DNA of 64,000 nucleotides from Pseudomonas sp. 8Z (GCF_902506535.1 NZ_LR733827.1:774805-838804); one strand, 5' to 3'; positions 21,586 to 29,665 are shown, counted from the stretch's first letter. Translations and numbers: made by a program. Notes: generated by a model not told the origin, from the sequence alone.

Positions 21586-22350
21586 TCAATGCCGAAACAT
21601 CGGCAAATAACCAAACTCAACCAGCTTCGTATCGATATTCCCCACCCGCTCATAGTGCTCCTTGTTCTTCTCATCCATTACGCCAGGACAAGTAATCACT
21701 ATCGTGCCGCGCTCAGGAATCGATATTAGATCCTCCGCCTCGGGAAGCATCTCCTTCGTCAATTCTTGCGGGCAGTAGCCAATCCAGCCGATGGTTTGCT
21801 GGTCATTGAAGACCCTATAATCCAGGTAGTAATTGCGAGGAGCAATTACGCCCCACTCGATTTCCGGCCATATTTCCACAACCGCACGCATCATGCCTAT
21901 CAAAATATCGCGAGCATCAGGAATAGCTAACAGTAAAAAACCCACATCCTCAAACTTAATTGAGGGCCTACTTATAGTCATGTCATGACCATCGTATGAG
22001 ATCGATAGCGCGCCCTTGAAGGGGTCAACCTGGCCATTCCACAAGACATATTTAGTTCGCTTGGGATTCACATGACCATCGTCATCACGCCAAGAGTCCG
22101 CCTCCTCACGTAGATACTCTGGATTCTCTACAACATTGAAGCGCAAACCTTCTTTGGGTGAACTACCACCTCTATACCAATTCTTCAGCAGCGGATGCAA
22201 ATTCCCGATTCGCTCAAATAACTCTGTACTCCTCGCAAGCTGTTCTTCACGAGAAACCTGAACGATCTTTTTCTTATTGAAGTGCATCCCAAAAAAGAAC
22301 CCTTTAAAAGACGCAGTCTTTCGCATATATTCTTCATTATAATCAACCAT
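21586..22350 (-). CDS. Imm52-type immunity protein, copy 1
   Basis: 254-residue cytosolic protein, the last of four tandem paralogues downstream of a Tox-REase-5 toxin; relatives (Imm52 family) neutralise such nuclease effectors. Features shared across the array are an N-terminal helix-rich part with HFNKKKIVQVSREEQLARS, LLKNWYRGGSSPKEGLRFNV, a central LSISYDGHDM, EIEWGVIAPRNYYLDYRVF, and the end EDLISIPERGTIVITCPGVM. It is closest to copy 4, which sits next to the toxin. No signal peptide. Spacing to copy 2 is 151 nt, wider than elsewhere in the array. Confidence 0.8.
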   Translation of the reverse strand: MVDYNEEYMRKTASFKGFFFGMHFNKKKIVQVSREEQLARSTELFERIGNLHPLLKNWYRGGSSPKEGLRFNVVENPEYLREEADSWRDDDGHVNPKRTKYVLWNGQVDPFKGALSISYDGHDMTISRPSIKFEDVGFLLLAIPDARDILIGMMRAVVEIWPEIEWGVIAPRNYYLDYRVFNDQQTIGWIGYCPQELTKEMLPEAEDLISIPERGTIVITCPGVMDEKNKEHYERVGNIDTKLVEFGYLPMFRH

Positions 22351-22501
22351 GACGACACCATACTCCAGACCAATTACTCAGGAACAGATCTGAAGCACTC
22401 ACCACCATTCTTCTATTCCCCAAAAAAAGAAACTCGCCTTGCTGCCTATTTATACATAAAAATTAGCCCGAACAATCACCCTTACTACCATTCTACATAA
22501 A

Positions 22502-23263
22502 TCACATTGGCAGATACCCAAGCTCCACCAATTTTGTATCTATATCTCCCACACGCTCATAGTGCTCTCTATTCTTTTCATTCATCACCTCCGAGCTACT
22601 GACGATGATACTGCCACGCCCTGGAATATCGACAATTTCTTCAGCATTTGAAAAATCCGCATTCTTTAGCGGGTACGGGCAATAACCGATCCAGCCAGCT
22701 GTCAACCTGTCAGTGAAAACCCTATACTTCAGGTAATAGTCTTCAGGCGCTACAACCCCCCATTCAATCTCAGGCCAAAATTCCACTGCAGCGCTCATCA
22801 TTCCCACCAGCACGTCCTTGACGTCAGGCATAGCCATTACTAAAGCGCCTGCATCTTCAAACTCCATATAGGCAGGCATCATCTCGATATCATGCGCGAA
22901 GTAGCTAAGAGATAGGCCTCCCTTAAAAATATCTTCCTCGCCGTTCCATAGGCTGTATTGTATTGCACGGCTCATGTCTCCATCCTGATCGCTCACCCAG
23001 TCCATTACCTCCTTGCGCAGGTATTCGGGTTTATCAACAACATTGAAGCGCTTCGCTGACTCAGGCGAGTGGCCACAGAGATACCAGTCTTTCAAAATCG
23101 GGCTCAAGGCGCCTATCGCCTTGAGAAAGGAAACGCTACGTTCAACCTGCTCGTCGCGAGCAACCGATGCAATTCGAGCCTTATTGAACCGCATTCGAAA
23201 TGTAAACTTCCTGAATGCCTTGGCCTTTTCCCTAAACTCTTCTGAGCTGTAGTAATCTCTCAT
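22502..23263 (-). CDS. Imm52-type immunity protein, copy 2 (most divergent)
   Basis: 253 residues, the most divergent of the four paralogues. It retains MRFNKARIASVARDEQVERS, LKDWYLCGHSPESAKRFNV, LSYFAHDI, EIEWGVVAPEDYYLKYRVF, and KNREHYERVGDIDTKLVELG. In place of the LTKEMLPEAEDLISIPERG block shared by the other three it has LKNADFSNAEEIVDIPGRGS. ATG 23263 is preferred because MRDYYSSEEF aligns with the starts of copies 1 and 4; the open frame reaches a TTG at 23302, overlapping the end of copy 3. It probably recognises a different toxin variant (inference). Confidence 0.78.
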   Translation of the reverse strand: MRDYYSSEEFREKAKAFRKFTFRMRFNKARIASVARDEQVERSVSFLKAIGALSPILKDWYLCGHSPESAKRFNVVDKPEYLRKEVMDWVSDQDGDMSRAIQYSLWNGEEDIFKGGLSLSYFAHDIEMMPAYMEFEDAGALVMAMPDVKDVLVGMMSAAVEFWPEIEWGVVAPEDYYLKYRVFTDRLTAGWIGYCPYPLKNADFSNAEEIVDIPGRGSIIVSSSEVMNEKNREHYERVGDIDTKLVELGYLPM

Positions 23264-23298
23264 GAACCGTCCAATTAAAGTTCCAAATTGCTCACCAC

Positions 23299-24012
23299 TC
23301 AAGCATTGAACATCGGTAAATAACCAAGCTCAACCAGCTTCGTATCAATATCCCCCACCCGCTCATAATGCTCCTTGTTCTTCTCATCCATTACACCAGG
23401 GCAAGTAACCACTATCGTGCCGCGTTCAGGAATCGATATTAGATCCTCCGCCTCGGGAAGCATCTCCTTCGTCAACTTTTGCGGGCAGTAGCCAATCCAG
23501 CCGATGGTTTGTCGATCCTTGAAAACCTTACCCGCTTGGTAGTAGGCCGTTGGTGCAATGCTGACCCAGTCAATCTCAGGCCAAGTATTCACAGCTAGCT
23601 TGATGATCTCTACAAAAACTGAGCGAGCGTCAGGCAGCGTAGCGAGCAGAGCTCCAGCATCTTCAAAGCGCATTGCCGATACAGAATTCATATTGTGGGC
23701 ACTGTAATGAAATGCCACGCCGCCCTTCAGCAAATCCTCTTCACCATTCCAGACAGAGAACTCCAGTAAATTAGGAAAACCAGGATCAAAGCTATCTTCC
23801 ACCTTCTTTCTCAAAAAATCAGGTGTCAGCACCACATTTTTTGAAAGCGCATCCTTGACACTTCTCGCCTGCAAGTACCAGTTGCGTATGAGCGGCGATA
23901 GACTACCCAGATTTCCCAGAAATGAAATCGCCCTATCCACTTGCTCATTACGAGAGGCGTTCACAATGCAGCACTTATCAAAGCGCAGCAAGAAGACAAA
24001 ACTCCTGAACAT
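23299..24012 (-). CDS. Imm52-type immunity protein, copy 3 (short N-terminus, mosaic)
   Basis: 237 residues. It begins MFRSFVFLLRFDKCCIVNAS, so it lacks about 13 residues present at the start of copies 1 and 4. A better-spaced ATG with AAGG just upstream is in another frame, which may mean a small frameshift. Its first two thirds are divergent, but the last 60-70 residues (LTKEMLPEAEDLISIPERG onward) are nearly identical to copies 1 and 4, as is the DNA, pointing to gene conversion. It may be functional or decaying. Confidence 0.72.
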   Translation of the reverse strand: MFRSFVFLLRFDKCCIVNASRNEQVDRAISFLGNLGSLSPLIRNWYLQARSVKDALSKNVVLTPDFLRKKVEDSFDPGFPNLLEFSVWNGEEDLLKGGVAFHYSAHNMNSVSAMRFEDAGALLATLPDARSVFVEIIKLAVNTWPEIDWVSIAPTAYYQAGKVFKDRQTIGWIGYCPQKLTKEMLPEAEDLISIPERGTIVVTCPGVMDEKNKEHYERVGDIDTKLVELGYLPMFNA

Positions 24013-24036
24013 CAATAAACCCCGACATCATTGCCT

Positions 24037-24804
24037 TCAGCTTAAAAACATCGGCAAATATCCAAGCTCAACCAGTTCCGTATCGATATCCCCCACCCGC
24101 TCATAATGCTCCTTGTTCTTCTCATCCATTACGCCAGGGCAAGTAACCACTATCGTGCCGCGCTCAGGGAGCGATATTAGATCTTCCGCTTCGGGAAGCA
24201 TCTCCTTCGTCAACTTATGCGGGCAGTAGCCAATCCATCCAACAGTCTGCCTGTCTTTGAAAATCCTGAAGTCCAAATAATAATTGAGTGGTGCAATAAC
24301 ACCCCATTCTATTTCCGGCCAGACTTCCACCGCAGCACGCATCATGCCTATCAGTACCTCACGAGCATCCGGAATGGCCAAAAGCAAAAAGCCCACATCT
24401 TCAAATTCAATCGAAGGCATGGTTATAGTCATGTCATGAGCATCATACAACATTGTCAATGCGCCATTTAAAGGGTCAACCTGGCCATTCCAAAGTACAT
24501 ATTTGGTTCGCCTGGCACTGACAGTTTCGCTATCATCGAGCCAAGAGTCTGCTTCCTCACGCAAATACGCGGGGTGCTCAACGACATTGAAACGCAGCCC
24601 TTCCTCAGGGGAATTACCACCGCGATACCAATTTTTCAGCAGCGGGTGCAGCTCTCCAATTCGGCTAAAAAAATCCACACTTCTCGCGAGCTGCCCTTCA
24701 CGAGAAATCAAAGCAATCTTATTTTTATTGAAGCGCAGGCTAAAGTAGAAACTTCTGAACGACTTAGCCTTGCTCATATACTCGTCGCTGTACTCAGTCA
24801 TCAT
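24037..24804 (-). CDS. Imm52-type immunity protein, copy 4 (toxin-proximal)
   Basis: 255 residues, located 11 nt after the toxin stop and so the likely cognate antidote. It opens MMTEYSDEYMSKAKSFRSFY (either Met possible; the second, at 24801, aligns with copy 1). It shares with copy 1 LLKNWYRGGNSPEEGLRFNV, YDAHDMTITMPSIEFEDVGF, EIEWGVIAPLNYYLDFRIF and the conserved C-terminal block. TsiT is the functionally equivalent protein in P. aeruginosa; orthology is not established here. Confidence 0.82.
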   Translation of the reverse strand: MMTEYSDEYMSKAKSFRSFYFSLRFNKNKIALISREGQLARSVDFFSRIGELHPLLKNWYRGGNSPEEGLRFNVVEHPAYLREEADSWLDDSETVSARRTKYVLWNGQVDPLNGALTMLYDAHDMTITMPSIEFEDVGFLLLAIPDAREVLIGMMRAAVEVWPEIEWGVIAPLNYYLDFRIFKDRQTVGWIGYCPHKLTKEMLPEAEDLISLPERGTIVVTCPGVMDEKNKEHYERVGDIDTELVELGYLPMFLS

Positions 24805-24815
24805 ATCAAGACGTC

Positions 24816-25664
24816 CTAGGCCAATTGCTCAGGGTTAGACTTATAGTATTCATCCATCTGCCGCTGTTCTTCCCGTCTCATCTCCTCATACTCCTGAGCA
24901 TCTTCTCCACCCGGCATTGGATTCCAAAAAGCAAAGAGATTCGTCTTGCCCGAACGCCTATATCTTCCTGAACAGTACTCGTAGACCACTCGCTGTAAAA
25001 AGTGCCATTCAATCCTTACGGGTGGGGCCGGTACAGCTTGCTCCGCATGTTTAAAGGCCTTGTCAATCAAATCCCTTTCGACCGCTAAAATAAACCATGG
25101 CTTGGGTCTGTTGAACATCGGCACAAACATAAATGCATAATTCGCCTTCGCCTCCAACAAGGTGCAGCGGCTCTTATCGAATCCATCCCACCAAGTTCCG
25201 CTCCAAAACCACTCATGAGGATATGGAAAATTGGTCACCCACTGCTGATACTGCGCGGACAGCTCGGACATGCTGTGCCCTTTACCATTATTGGCAATGG
25301 CCATGACACCTTGCTCAGGTGGGCATTCGACGCAGTCCTTGTCCTCGGCCTTGCAGCTATCCTCACCTTCCCGCGTTTGCTCGCGCGTCATGGGTGGTGC
25401 ATCGGTCTGTTGCTGGGTCTGTGGCTGCACCTGCGGTTGTGGTAACGGCTGAGGCAACGGCCTGGGCTGTGCTGAGGGGGCGGGCATAGGCCGAGGAGCG
25501 GGCGGAGCGACAGGTGCGGGCCTGGCCGGCGGCATCGGTAATCTCGTAGGGGGCACCCTCATCCCCTCTAGCGGCAAGCGGAAACCTCCCCGAGGCAGAG
25601 GGCCGCGAAACGCCAGTTGATCAGCCGAGCCAGTTCCACTTGACGGTTTGAATGGATTACTCAT
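24816..25664 (-). CDS. Type VI secretion effector with Tox-REase-5 nuclease domain (TseT-like)
   Basis: 282-residue antibacterial nuclease of the TseT class. The N-terminal region is polar, and residues 34-90 are strongly proline-rich. A Cys cluster follows (C104, C111, C114), then a C-terminal restriction-endonuclease-like domain: WFWSGTWWDGFDKSRCTLLE at about 152-171 with E171-x-K173 as the likely catalytic pair and D160 or D163 as the acidic partner, then WFILAVERDLIDKAF. No membrane segment or signal peptide, as expected for a T6SS cargo. It is followed by Imm52-type genes and preceded by PAAR, DUF4123 and co-adaptor genes, the tseT arrangement. Confidence 0.85.
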   Translation of the reverse strand: MSNPFKPSSGTGSADQLAFRGPLPRGGFRLPLEGMRVPPTRLPMPPARPAPVAPPAPRPMPAPSAQPRPLPQPLPQPQVQPQTQQQTDAPPMTREQTREGEDSCKAEDKDCVECPPEQGVMAIANNGKGHSMSELSAQYQQWVTNFPYPHEWFWSGTWWDGFDKSRCTLLEAKANYAFMFVPMFNRPKPWFILAVERDLIDKAFKHAEQAVPAPPVRIEWHFLQRVVYEYCSGRYRRSGKTNLFAFWNPMPGGEDAQEYEEMRREEQRQMDEYYKSNPEQLA

Positions 25665-25683
25665 ATTCGATCACTCCCTGTTC

Positions 25684-26049
25684 TCACTTGGCGCTGGGCC
25701 ATTCCTTCAAGCCATGCAGGTACTGCATGATGCTGTCGTAGTCACGGAAACGCTGTTCGGGGCTATCCGCGACAGGTCGCTGCATCCACTTGATGAATTG
25801 TGGTTCCTTCTGAAAACCGGGCGTCATCAGGCTGTAGCGCATAAAAAGCTCGACCATCTCGGGATCTTTGATTCCAAAAGCCCAAGCCTCTTCGCGCTGC
25901 TCTTTGAGGTAACGATAAGCAGGCCACTCGCCCATTTTTTCGAGCCAGGCGGGATCATGCTCACGGACTTCGAGCAGTAGTTTTTCAATGACCTCATCCT
26001 CGCGCACCTTCTCCAGGCGTTCGAGTTGCTCCGCTGTGAACTCAAGCAT
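25684..26049 (-). CDS. T6SS co-adaptor (co-TecT-like)
   Basis: 121-residue acidic soluble protein between the DUF4123 adaptor and the toxin. In the P. aeruginosa tseT cluster the gene in this place encodes co-TecT, which binds TecT and releases it for effector loading. The sequence is helix-rich (MLEFTAEQLERLEKVREDEV) and ends YDSIMQYLHGLKEWPSAK. ATG 26049 overlaps the DUF4123 stop by 8 nt, so the two are translationally coupled. Assigned by position, size and general resemblance. Confidence 0.65.
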   Translation of the reverse strand: MLEFTAEQLERLEKVREDEVIEKLLLEVREHDPAWLEKMGEWPAYRYLKEQREEAWAFGIKDPEMVELFMRYSLMTPGFQKEPQFIKWMQRPVADSPEQRFRDYDSIMQYLHGLKEWPSAK

Positions 26050-26605
26050 CGCCAACCTCCATGGCTTGGGCGGACGCAAAGGTCAGGTAGTCGTTTTCCA
26101 ATGGCTGCCAGACCTGCCAGTAAGCGATAGGCCGCATCAGCTCCGCCTCTTGCGCCTCGCTGAGTACACCTTGCAGAGCCCGGCGCACGGTCGGGTTGTA
26201 GTATCGAAACAAGGCTCTTCTGCCATCAGGCAGGCGAGTGAACAGGTTGCTGCGCAGGTGCTCGGCAAGGGGCTCGAAGGGCTGCACACTCCAAAGCCAG
26301 GACACCAACGGTGAGGTAACATCCCGGCTTATCAACCACTCCAGCAGTCCGTCGCTTCTTGCATTGTCTTCAGTGAATGCCACCAGGGCCGGGCCAGCAT
26401 GCTTGATGCCATCGAGCTCCGTGCCTTCGAGCAGCCACTGCCATTGCAGCGCATCACCGGCGTTGGAGAATCGATTCCCCAAGGTCAGATAACTCGCTCC
26501 ATCGACCAGGGCATAGTGCTTGAGCTGTGGGTTCTTGACGCGACGTTGCCGCATCGCCTGGTACAGGTTCTGCGTTTGGCCGTGCGCCTGAGCGACCGTA
26601 TTCAT
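26042..26605 (-). CDS. DUF4123 T6SS adaptor (TecT-like)
   Basis: 187-residue DUF4123 protein, a chaperone that loads a T6SS effector onto its VgrG or PAAR carrier. Family features are YALVDGASYL near residue 26, a central LVAFTEDNARSDGLLEWLIS, and SWLWSVQPFEPLAEHLRSNL with LFRYYNPTVRRALQGVL. The frame is open further upstream, but ATG 26605 overlaps the PAAR stop as ATGA and gives the family N-terminus. Directly upstream of the co-adaptor and toxin, so almost certainly dedicated to that effector. Confidence 0.88.
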   Translation of the reverse strand: MNTVAQAHGQTQNLYQAMRQRRVKNPQLKHYALVDGASYLTLGNRFSNAGDALQWQWLLEGTELDGIKHAGPALVAFTEDNARSDGLLEWLISRDVTSPLVSWLWSVQPFEPLAEHLRSNLFTRLPDGRRALFRYYNPTVRRALQGVLSEAQEAELMRPIAYWQVWQPLENDYLTFASAQAMEVGDA

Positions 26606-27003
26606 TTGGAAGCCCCCAGATTTTCCAGGGGAACGAAGGTCGCGTTGCGCTTGGCGGCCAGCAATAGGCACGGCAAACAAAGGGCTGGCGCCTTGATGAC
26701 AGGCGGAACGAACGCTGCACCACCGCCTGACATTCCAATGATGACGGTACCGGAACCACCGACCACCACGTTCCCATGACTTCCTACAGTGCCGATGGTG
26801 GTAGCCGGCAAGCCGTTGATCAGCACGTTGGGTACGACATTGCTGGCCAACGCACTTCCACAGGCCGTGCTATCGGTTTGCCGGGCAGCGCTCAGGCCGT
26901 CGAAAATCACATCCGGCGAGCCGCTGACGATTGGATTGGTGCCGTGCCCAGGTAATGGGCAGGCTGTCGGGTCGCTCACTCGGGCGGCGGGTTTTCCACT
27001 CAT
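26602..27003 (-). CDS. PAAR-domain protein (T6SS spike tip)
   Basis: 133-residue PAAR protein that caps the VgrG spike and carries an effector. It has a typical opening KPAARVSDPTACPLPGHGTNP, then GSPDVIFDGLSAARQTDSTAC and repeated glycine-rich turns (INGLPATTIGTVGSHGNVVV, GSGTVIIGMSGG). His and Cys residues suited to zinc binding are at HG, CG and SHG. ATG 27003 follows AAGGAG by 8 nt and overlaps the previous gene by 4 nt. A short extension ends in KRNATFVPLENLGASK. No VgrG gene is in the window. Confidence 0.92.
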   Translation of the reverse strand: MSGKPAARVSDPTACPLPGHGTNPIVSGSPDVIFDGLSAARQTDSTACGSALASNVVPNVLINGLPATTIGTVGSHGNVVVGGSGTVIIGMSGGGAAFVPPVIKAPALCLPCLLLAAKRNATFVPLENLGASK

Positions 27004-27656
27004 GACGATGCTCCTTGGGGTTGTATCCTGGTGTGCGACTCGTGCACATCCATGTTCGAGTTGGCAAAACACCAACGACACTCGACTGCATCGAACAACG
27101 CGAACTGAGAAGGCGTTTGCTGGGAGGAAAGAGGTGGCGGCATGGCATACAGGGCTTCATCTGTATGCCAACGCATCTCGGCAGCACAGACATCGTCCCA
27201 TTCATTGAGCTGGGCGTTGTAATCGCGTAGCCCTACTCGGTCATAGCAGGCCTGCAGTTGCTGAGGCAGTTGCTGCCCCCAAGCCAAATAATGCGCTGAA
27301 GTCCATTGGCCGATATGCGCCTGAGCCAACCAGCCCATGGGAATCAAGCGCTGCTCCGCTTCCAGCAGGCGTCGGCTATGCGCCGCGAACCCACAGCAAA
27401 TATGCAGGTTCAACCAGCCCTGGTGATGACGAAGATAGGCATTGGGATCGAAGCATTCGGATAGCAGGCGAGCCTTATATCCCTCTATGCCACAAGAGCT
27501 GATAACGATCTCGGCATCCAGACGCGAAACGAAAGCCCAAACGGCATCGCAGCCCTTGAGGTTGTGTACACACGCAATCTGGCCGGTCTGTTCACCTGAG
27601 CCAGTTCTGAACAGGCCATAGAGCCGAATAGAAGACTTGAACGTGGGAACACTCAT
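27000..27656 (-). CDS. Unrecognised protein, first gene of the T6SS effector operon
   Basis: 218-residue soluble protein I cannot assign to a family. It is rich in Trp and Cys, with LHICCGFAAHSRRLLEAEQR, GQWTSAHYLAWGQQLPQQLQ and a C-terminal FDAVECRWCFANSNMDVH. There is no signal peptide or membrane span. Its stop overlaps the PAAR start by 4 nt (ATGA), so it belongs to the same translation unit as PAAR, adaptor, co-adaptor, toxin and immunity genes. An additional adaptor or PAAR-folding factor is a guess. The promoter of the whole operon should lie in 27657-27868. Confidence 0.75.
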   Translation of the reverse strand: MSVPTFKSSIRLYGLFRTGSGEQTGQIACVHNLKGCDAVWAFVSRLDAEIVISSCGIEGYKARLLSECFDPNAYLRHHQGWLNLHICCGFAAHSRRLLEAEQRLIPMGWLAQAHIGQWTSAHYLAWGQQLPQQLQACYDRVGLRDYNAQLNEWDDVCAAEMRWHTDEALYAMPPPLSSQQTPSQFALFDAVECRWCFANSNMDVHESHTRIQPQGASS

Positions 27657-27868
27657 CCTGACTCCCTAGCACGATCCTGTGGGCGCTGCTGCGTTCCGTT
27701 GCTGATCCTAGGCCAGAGTGTGTTGCACTTGCAGCAGGCATGTCCCGAACGCATGTCACAAAAAATGACGGCATGCACCGACGCGCCAAGCCAATCCCCC
27801 CTGTTGCACTCGGCAATTACAACCGCCACCCTTCGCCTCACCTTTCAAAACAAGAGCATCGACCCACC

Positions 27869-28657
27869 ATGAACAATCTTGCACACAGCGCCATAGCCGC
27901 CCTGATGATCGGGCTGTCGAGTTTCGCCCAGGCTCAAGAACTGCCTTCGCATCTGGACAGGGTGTTGGAAAAAGGGGAGCTGGCGGTGTGTACCACCGGC
28001 GATTACAAGCCTTATACGTTCCTGCGTGAAGACGGTGAGCACGAAGGCATCGATATCGAGATGGCCCGTTCGCTCGCGCAAAGCCTCGGGGTGAAGGTGC
28101 AGTGGGTGCCGACCACCTGGAAAACCCTGCTGCCGGATGTAGTTGCCGATAAATGCGACATCGCCATGGGCGGTATCTCGGTAACGCTGGAGCGCCAGAA
28201 GAAGGCCTTTTACAGCAGCACGCTGGATGTCGACGGCAAGATCCCACTGGTGCGCTGTGAAGACGTTTCGCGCTATCAGACCATCGAGCAGATCAACCAG
28301 CCTTCAGTGCGCCTGATCGAGCCGGCGGGCGGCACCAACGAGGCCTTTGCGCGGGCATTCCTGCCGCGCGCTCAGTTGGCCTTCCACGATAACAAGACCA
28401 TCTTCCAGCAACTGCTGGACAAGAAGGCCGACGTGATGATCACCGACTCGTCCGAAGCCCTGTATCAGCAGAAACGCATGCCCGGCCTGTGCGCGGTCAA
28501 CCCGACGAACTACATGCAATATGGCGAGAAAGCCTACCTGCTGCCGCGCGGTGATGTGGTCTGGAAGAGCTATGTCAATCAGTGGCTGCATTTGAGCAAA
28601 GCCACCGGCGCCTATCAGAAAACCCTCGCCCACTGGCTGGCGGTGTCGGCGCAATAA
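27869..28657 (+). CDS. PheC-like periplasmic cyclohexadienyl dehydratase / solute-binding protein
   Basis: 262 residues with signal peptide (cleavage near SSFAQA-QE) and the fold of family 3 binding proteins. It resembles Pseudomonas PheC, a periplasmic enzyme turning prephenate or arogenate into phenylpyruvate or phenylalanine: TTGDYKPYTFLREDGEHEGI, GGISVTLERQKKAFYSSTLD, PAGGTNEAFARAFLPRAQLA, and ADVMITDSSEALYQQ. A plain amino-acid-binding role cannot be excluded, as no permease genes are adjacent. ATG 27869 is chosen because it starts the signal peptide; the open frame extends 129 nt upstream. Confidence 0.8.
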   Translation: MNNLAHSAIAALMIGLSSFAQAQELPSHLDRVLEKGELAVCTTGDYKPYTFLREDGEHEGIDIEMARSLAQSLGVKVQWVPTTWKTLLPDVVADKCDIAMGGISVTLERQKKAFYSSTLDVDGKIPLVRCEDVSRYQTIEQINQPSVRLIEPAGGTNEAFARAFLPRAQLAFHDNKTIFQQLLDKKADVMITDSSEALYQQKRMPGLCAVNPTNYMQYGEKAYLLPRGDVVWKSYVNQWLHLSKATGAYQKTLAHWLAVSAQ

Positions 28658-28827
28658 GTGGATCGCGCCCGCGCAGTGCGTGGGCGTAATAGGTTGACGG
28701 GGGATGTATGCTCATCCTCCCGTTCGCCTCATGCCAAGTTCTACACAAAGCACCGGTTTGACGCCACGCGTGAGCTCACGCGGCGACTGTCTCACATACA
28801 GCCACACATGCTCAGGCCTGCCGCCGA

Positions 28828-29022
28828 TTACTCGCGAACCTTGGCCTTTTTCTTGGCAATCGCCTTCACCCGCGCTGCAGCCTTCTGCACGGTGGCCATC
28901 TTCTCGGGGCGTTTCATGCCGCGCCATTTGCGGATTTCTTCGCGGGTGCGGCCGCAACTGACGCACAGCTCGCCGTTGAGCTGGCACAGTGAGACGCAGG
29001 GGTTCTCAATGTCCTTGGCCAC
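28828..29022 (-). CDS. DUF1289 small cysteine-motif protein
   Basis: 64 residues with the DUF1289 signature NPCVSLCQLNGELCVSCGRT followed by REEIRKWRGM, and a very basic Lys/Ala-rich tail. Four conserved Cys suggest a metal or Fe-S site. Function unknown. The likely start is GTG 29022, within the end of the upstream gene (17-nt overlap); the open frame upstream has no family similarity. Confidence 0.75.
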   Translation of the reverse strand: MAKDIENPCVSLCQLNGELCVSCGRTREEIRKWRGMKRPEKMATVQKAAARVKAIAKKKAKVRE

Positions 29023-29341
29023 GTGCGCCCCGCGTCTGCGCTTGCACGGCAAACACGACGTGCTTGTCGATATTGGCAACGCTGATGCCCACTTCAGCGA
29101 ATGCAGCTAGCGTCAGCACCTGCATGCGCGCCTTGTCCGGGCTGGCCAGGGCCCGCGCCTTGTTCGCCTCGCTGTCGAACATCCACGTCACTACGAGGCT
29201 CTGTGGAAACTGCTCGTAGTCCACCTCATGGGTCAGCCATTGGAAGCCGACAATTTCGCTTTTGGCCGTTTCACAGGCGTTGGTCAAGGTACGGATCAGC
29301 TCACGTTCGATGCCTGAATATTTTCGTTTCGACGATGCCAT
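29006..29341 (-). CDS. Conserved small protein of unknown function
   Basis: 111 residues, no membrane segment. It opens MASSKRKYSGIERELIRTLT and continues VGFQWLTHEVDYEQFPQSLV with VTWMFDSEANKARAL, a pattern I associate with a conserved pseudomonad protein often loosely labelled Fis-like. No helix-turn-helix is obvious to me. It overlaps the DUF1289 gene, suggesting a two-gene operon. Confidence 0.65.
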   Translation of the reverse strand: MASSKRKYSGIERELIRTLTNACETAKSEIVGFQWLTHEVDYEQFPQSLVVTWMFDSEANKARALASPDKARMQVLTLAAFAEVGISVANIDKHVVFAVQAQTRGARGQGH

Positions 29342-29589
29342 AAAACCCTTTCACGTCTGAATCCGCTCGGCATAAGCGCCAGCCAGTGTTTGCTTGTAGA
29401 CGGCCCACGTCACGGCAATGAATGCCGCCGCCGATGCCAGGCTGCAAAAGGTCGAGTCTACAGTGCTTGCAACGGCCTGGCCGCAATAAGGCCACTCGCT
29501 TAAAGCTGGTGCGCGCCTCATTGTCACGCACCATTTCTGTTCTAAACTCACAAACCCCAATAGCCTGAAGGCACTTTTAGTGCTTTTTA

Positions 29590-29606
29590 TTGTGCGTTAT
29601 GCACAA
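29590..29606. promoter_or_regulatory. Palindrome upstream of the codB promoter
   Basis: TTGTGC-GTTAT-GCACAA, perfect 6-nt arms, 44 nt upstream of the -24 element. A candidate site for the activator (an NtrC-like protein or the PucR regulator encoded downstream). Confidence 0.45.
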
Positions 29607-29649
29607 AACACGTTGAGCAACTCGCCTAGTCGAGCATGCTTTTTGAAGC

Positions 29650-29665
29650 TGGCACGCGCTCTGCT
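29650..29665 (+). promoter_or_regulatory. Sigma-54-type promoter of codB-pucR-codA
   Basis: TGGCACGCGCTCTGCT fits TGGCACG-N4-TTGCW with one mismatch in the -12 part and the required GG/GC spacing. Predicted start near 29676, 28 nt before codB. Sigma-54 control suits a nitrogen-scavenging operon. Confidence 0.6.

Noticed and set aside
28697..28724. Terminator after the PheC-like gene
   Set aside because: The arms pair imperfectly and no T-tract follows, so it is not listed as a feature.
29351..29560. Small minus-strand frame with one hydrophobic stretch before codB
   Set aside because: No ribosome site or family match and it lies in a regulatory region; the evidence is too weak to call a gene.
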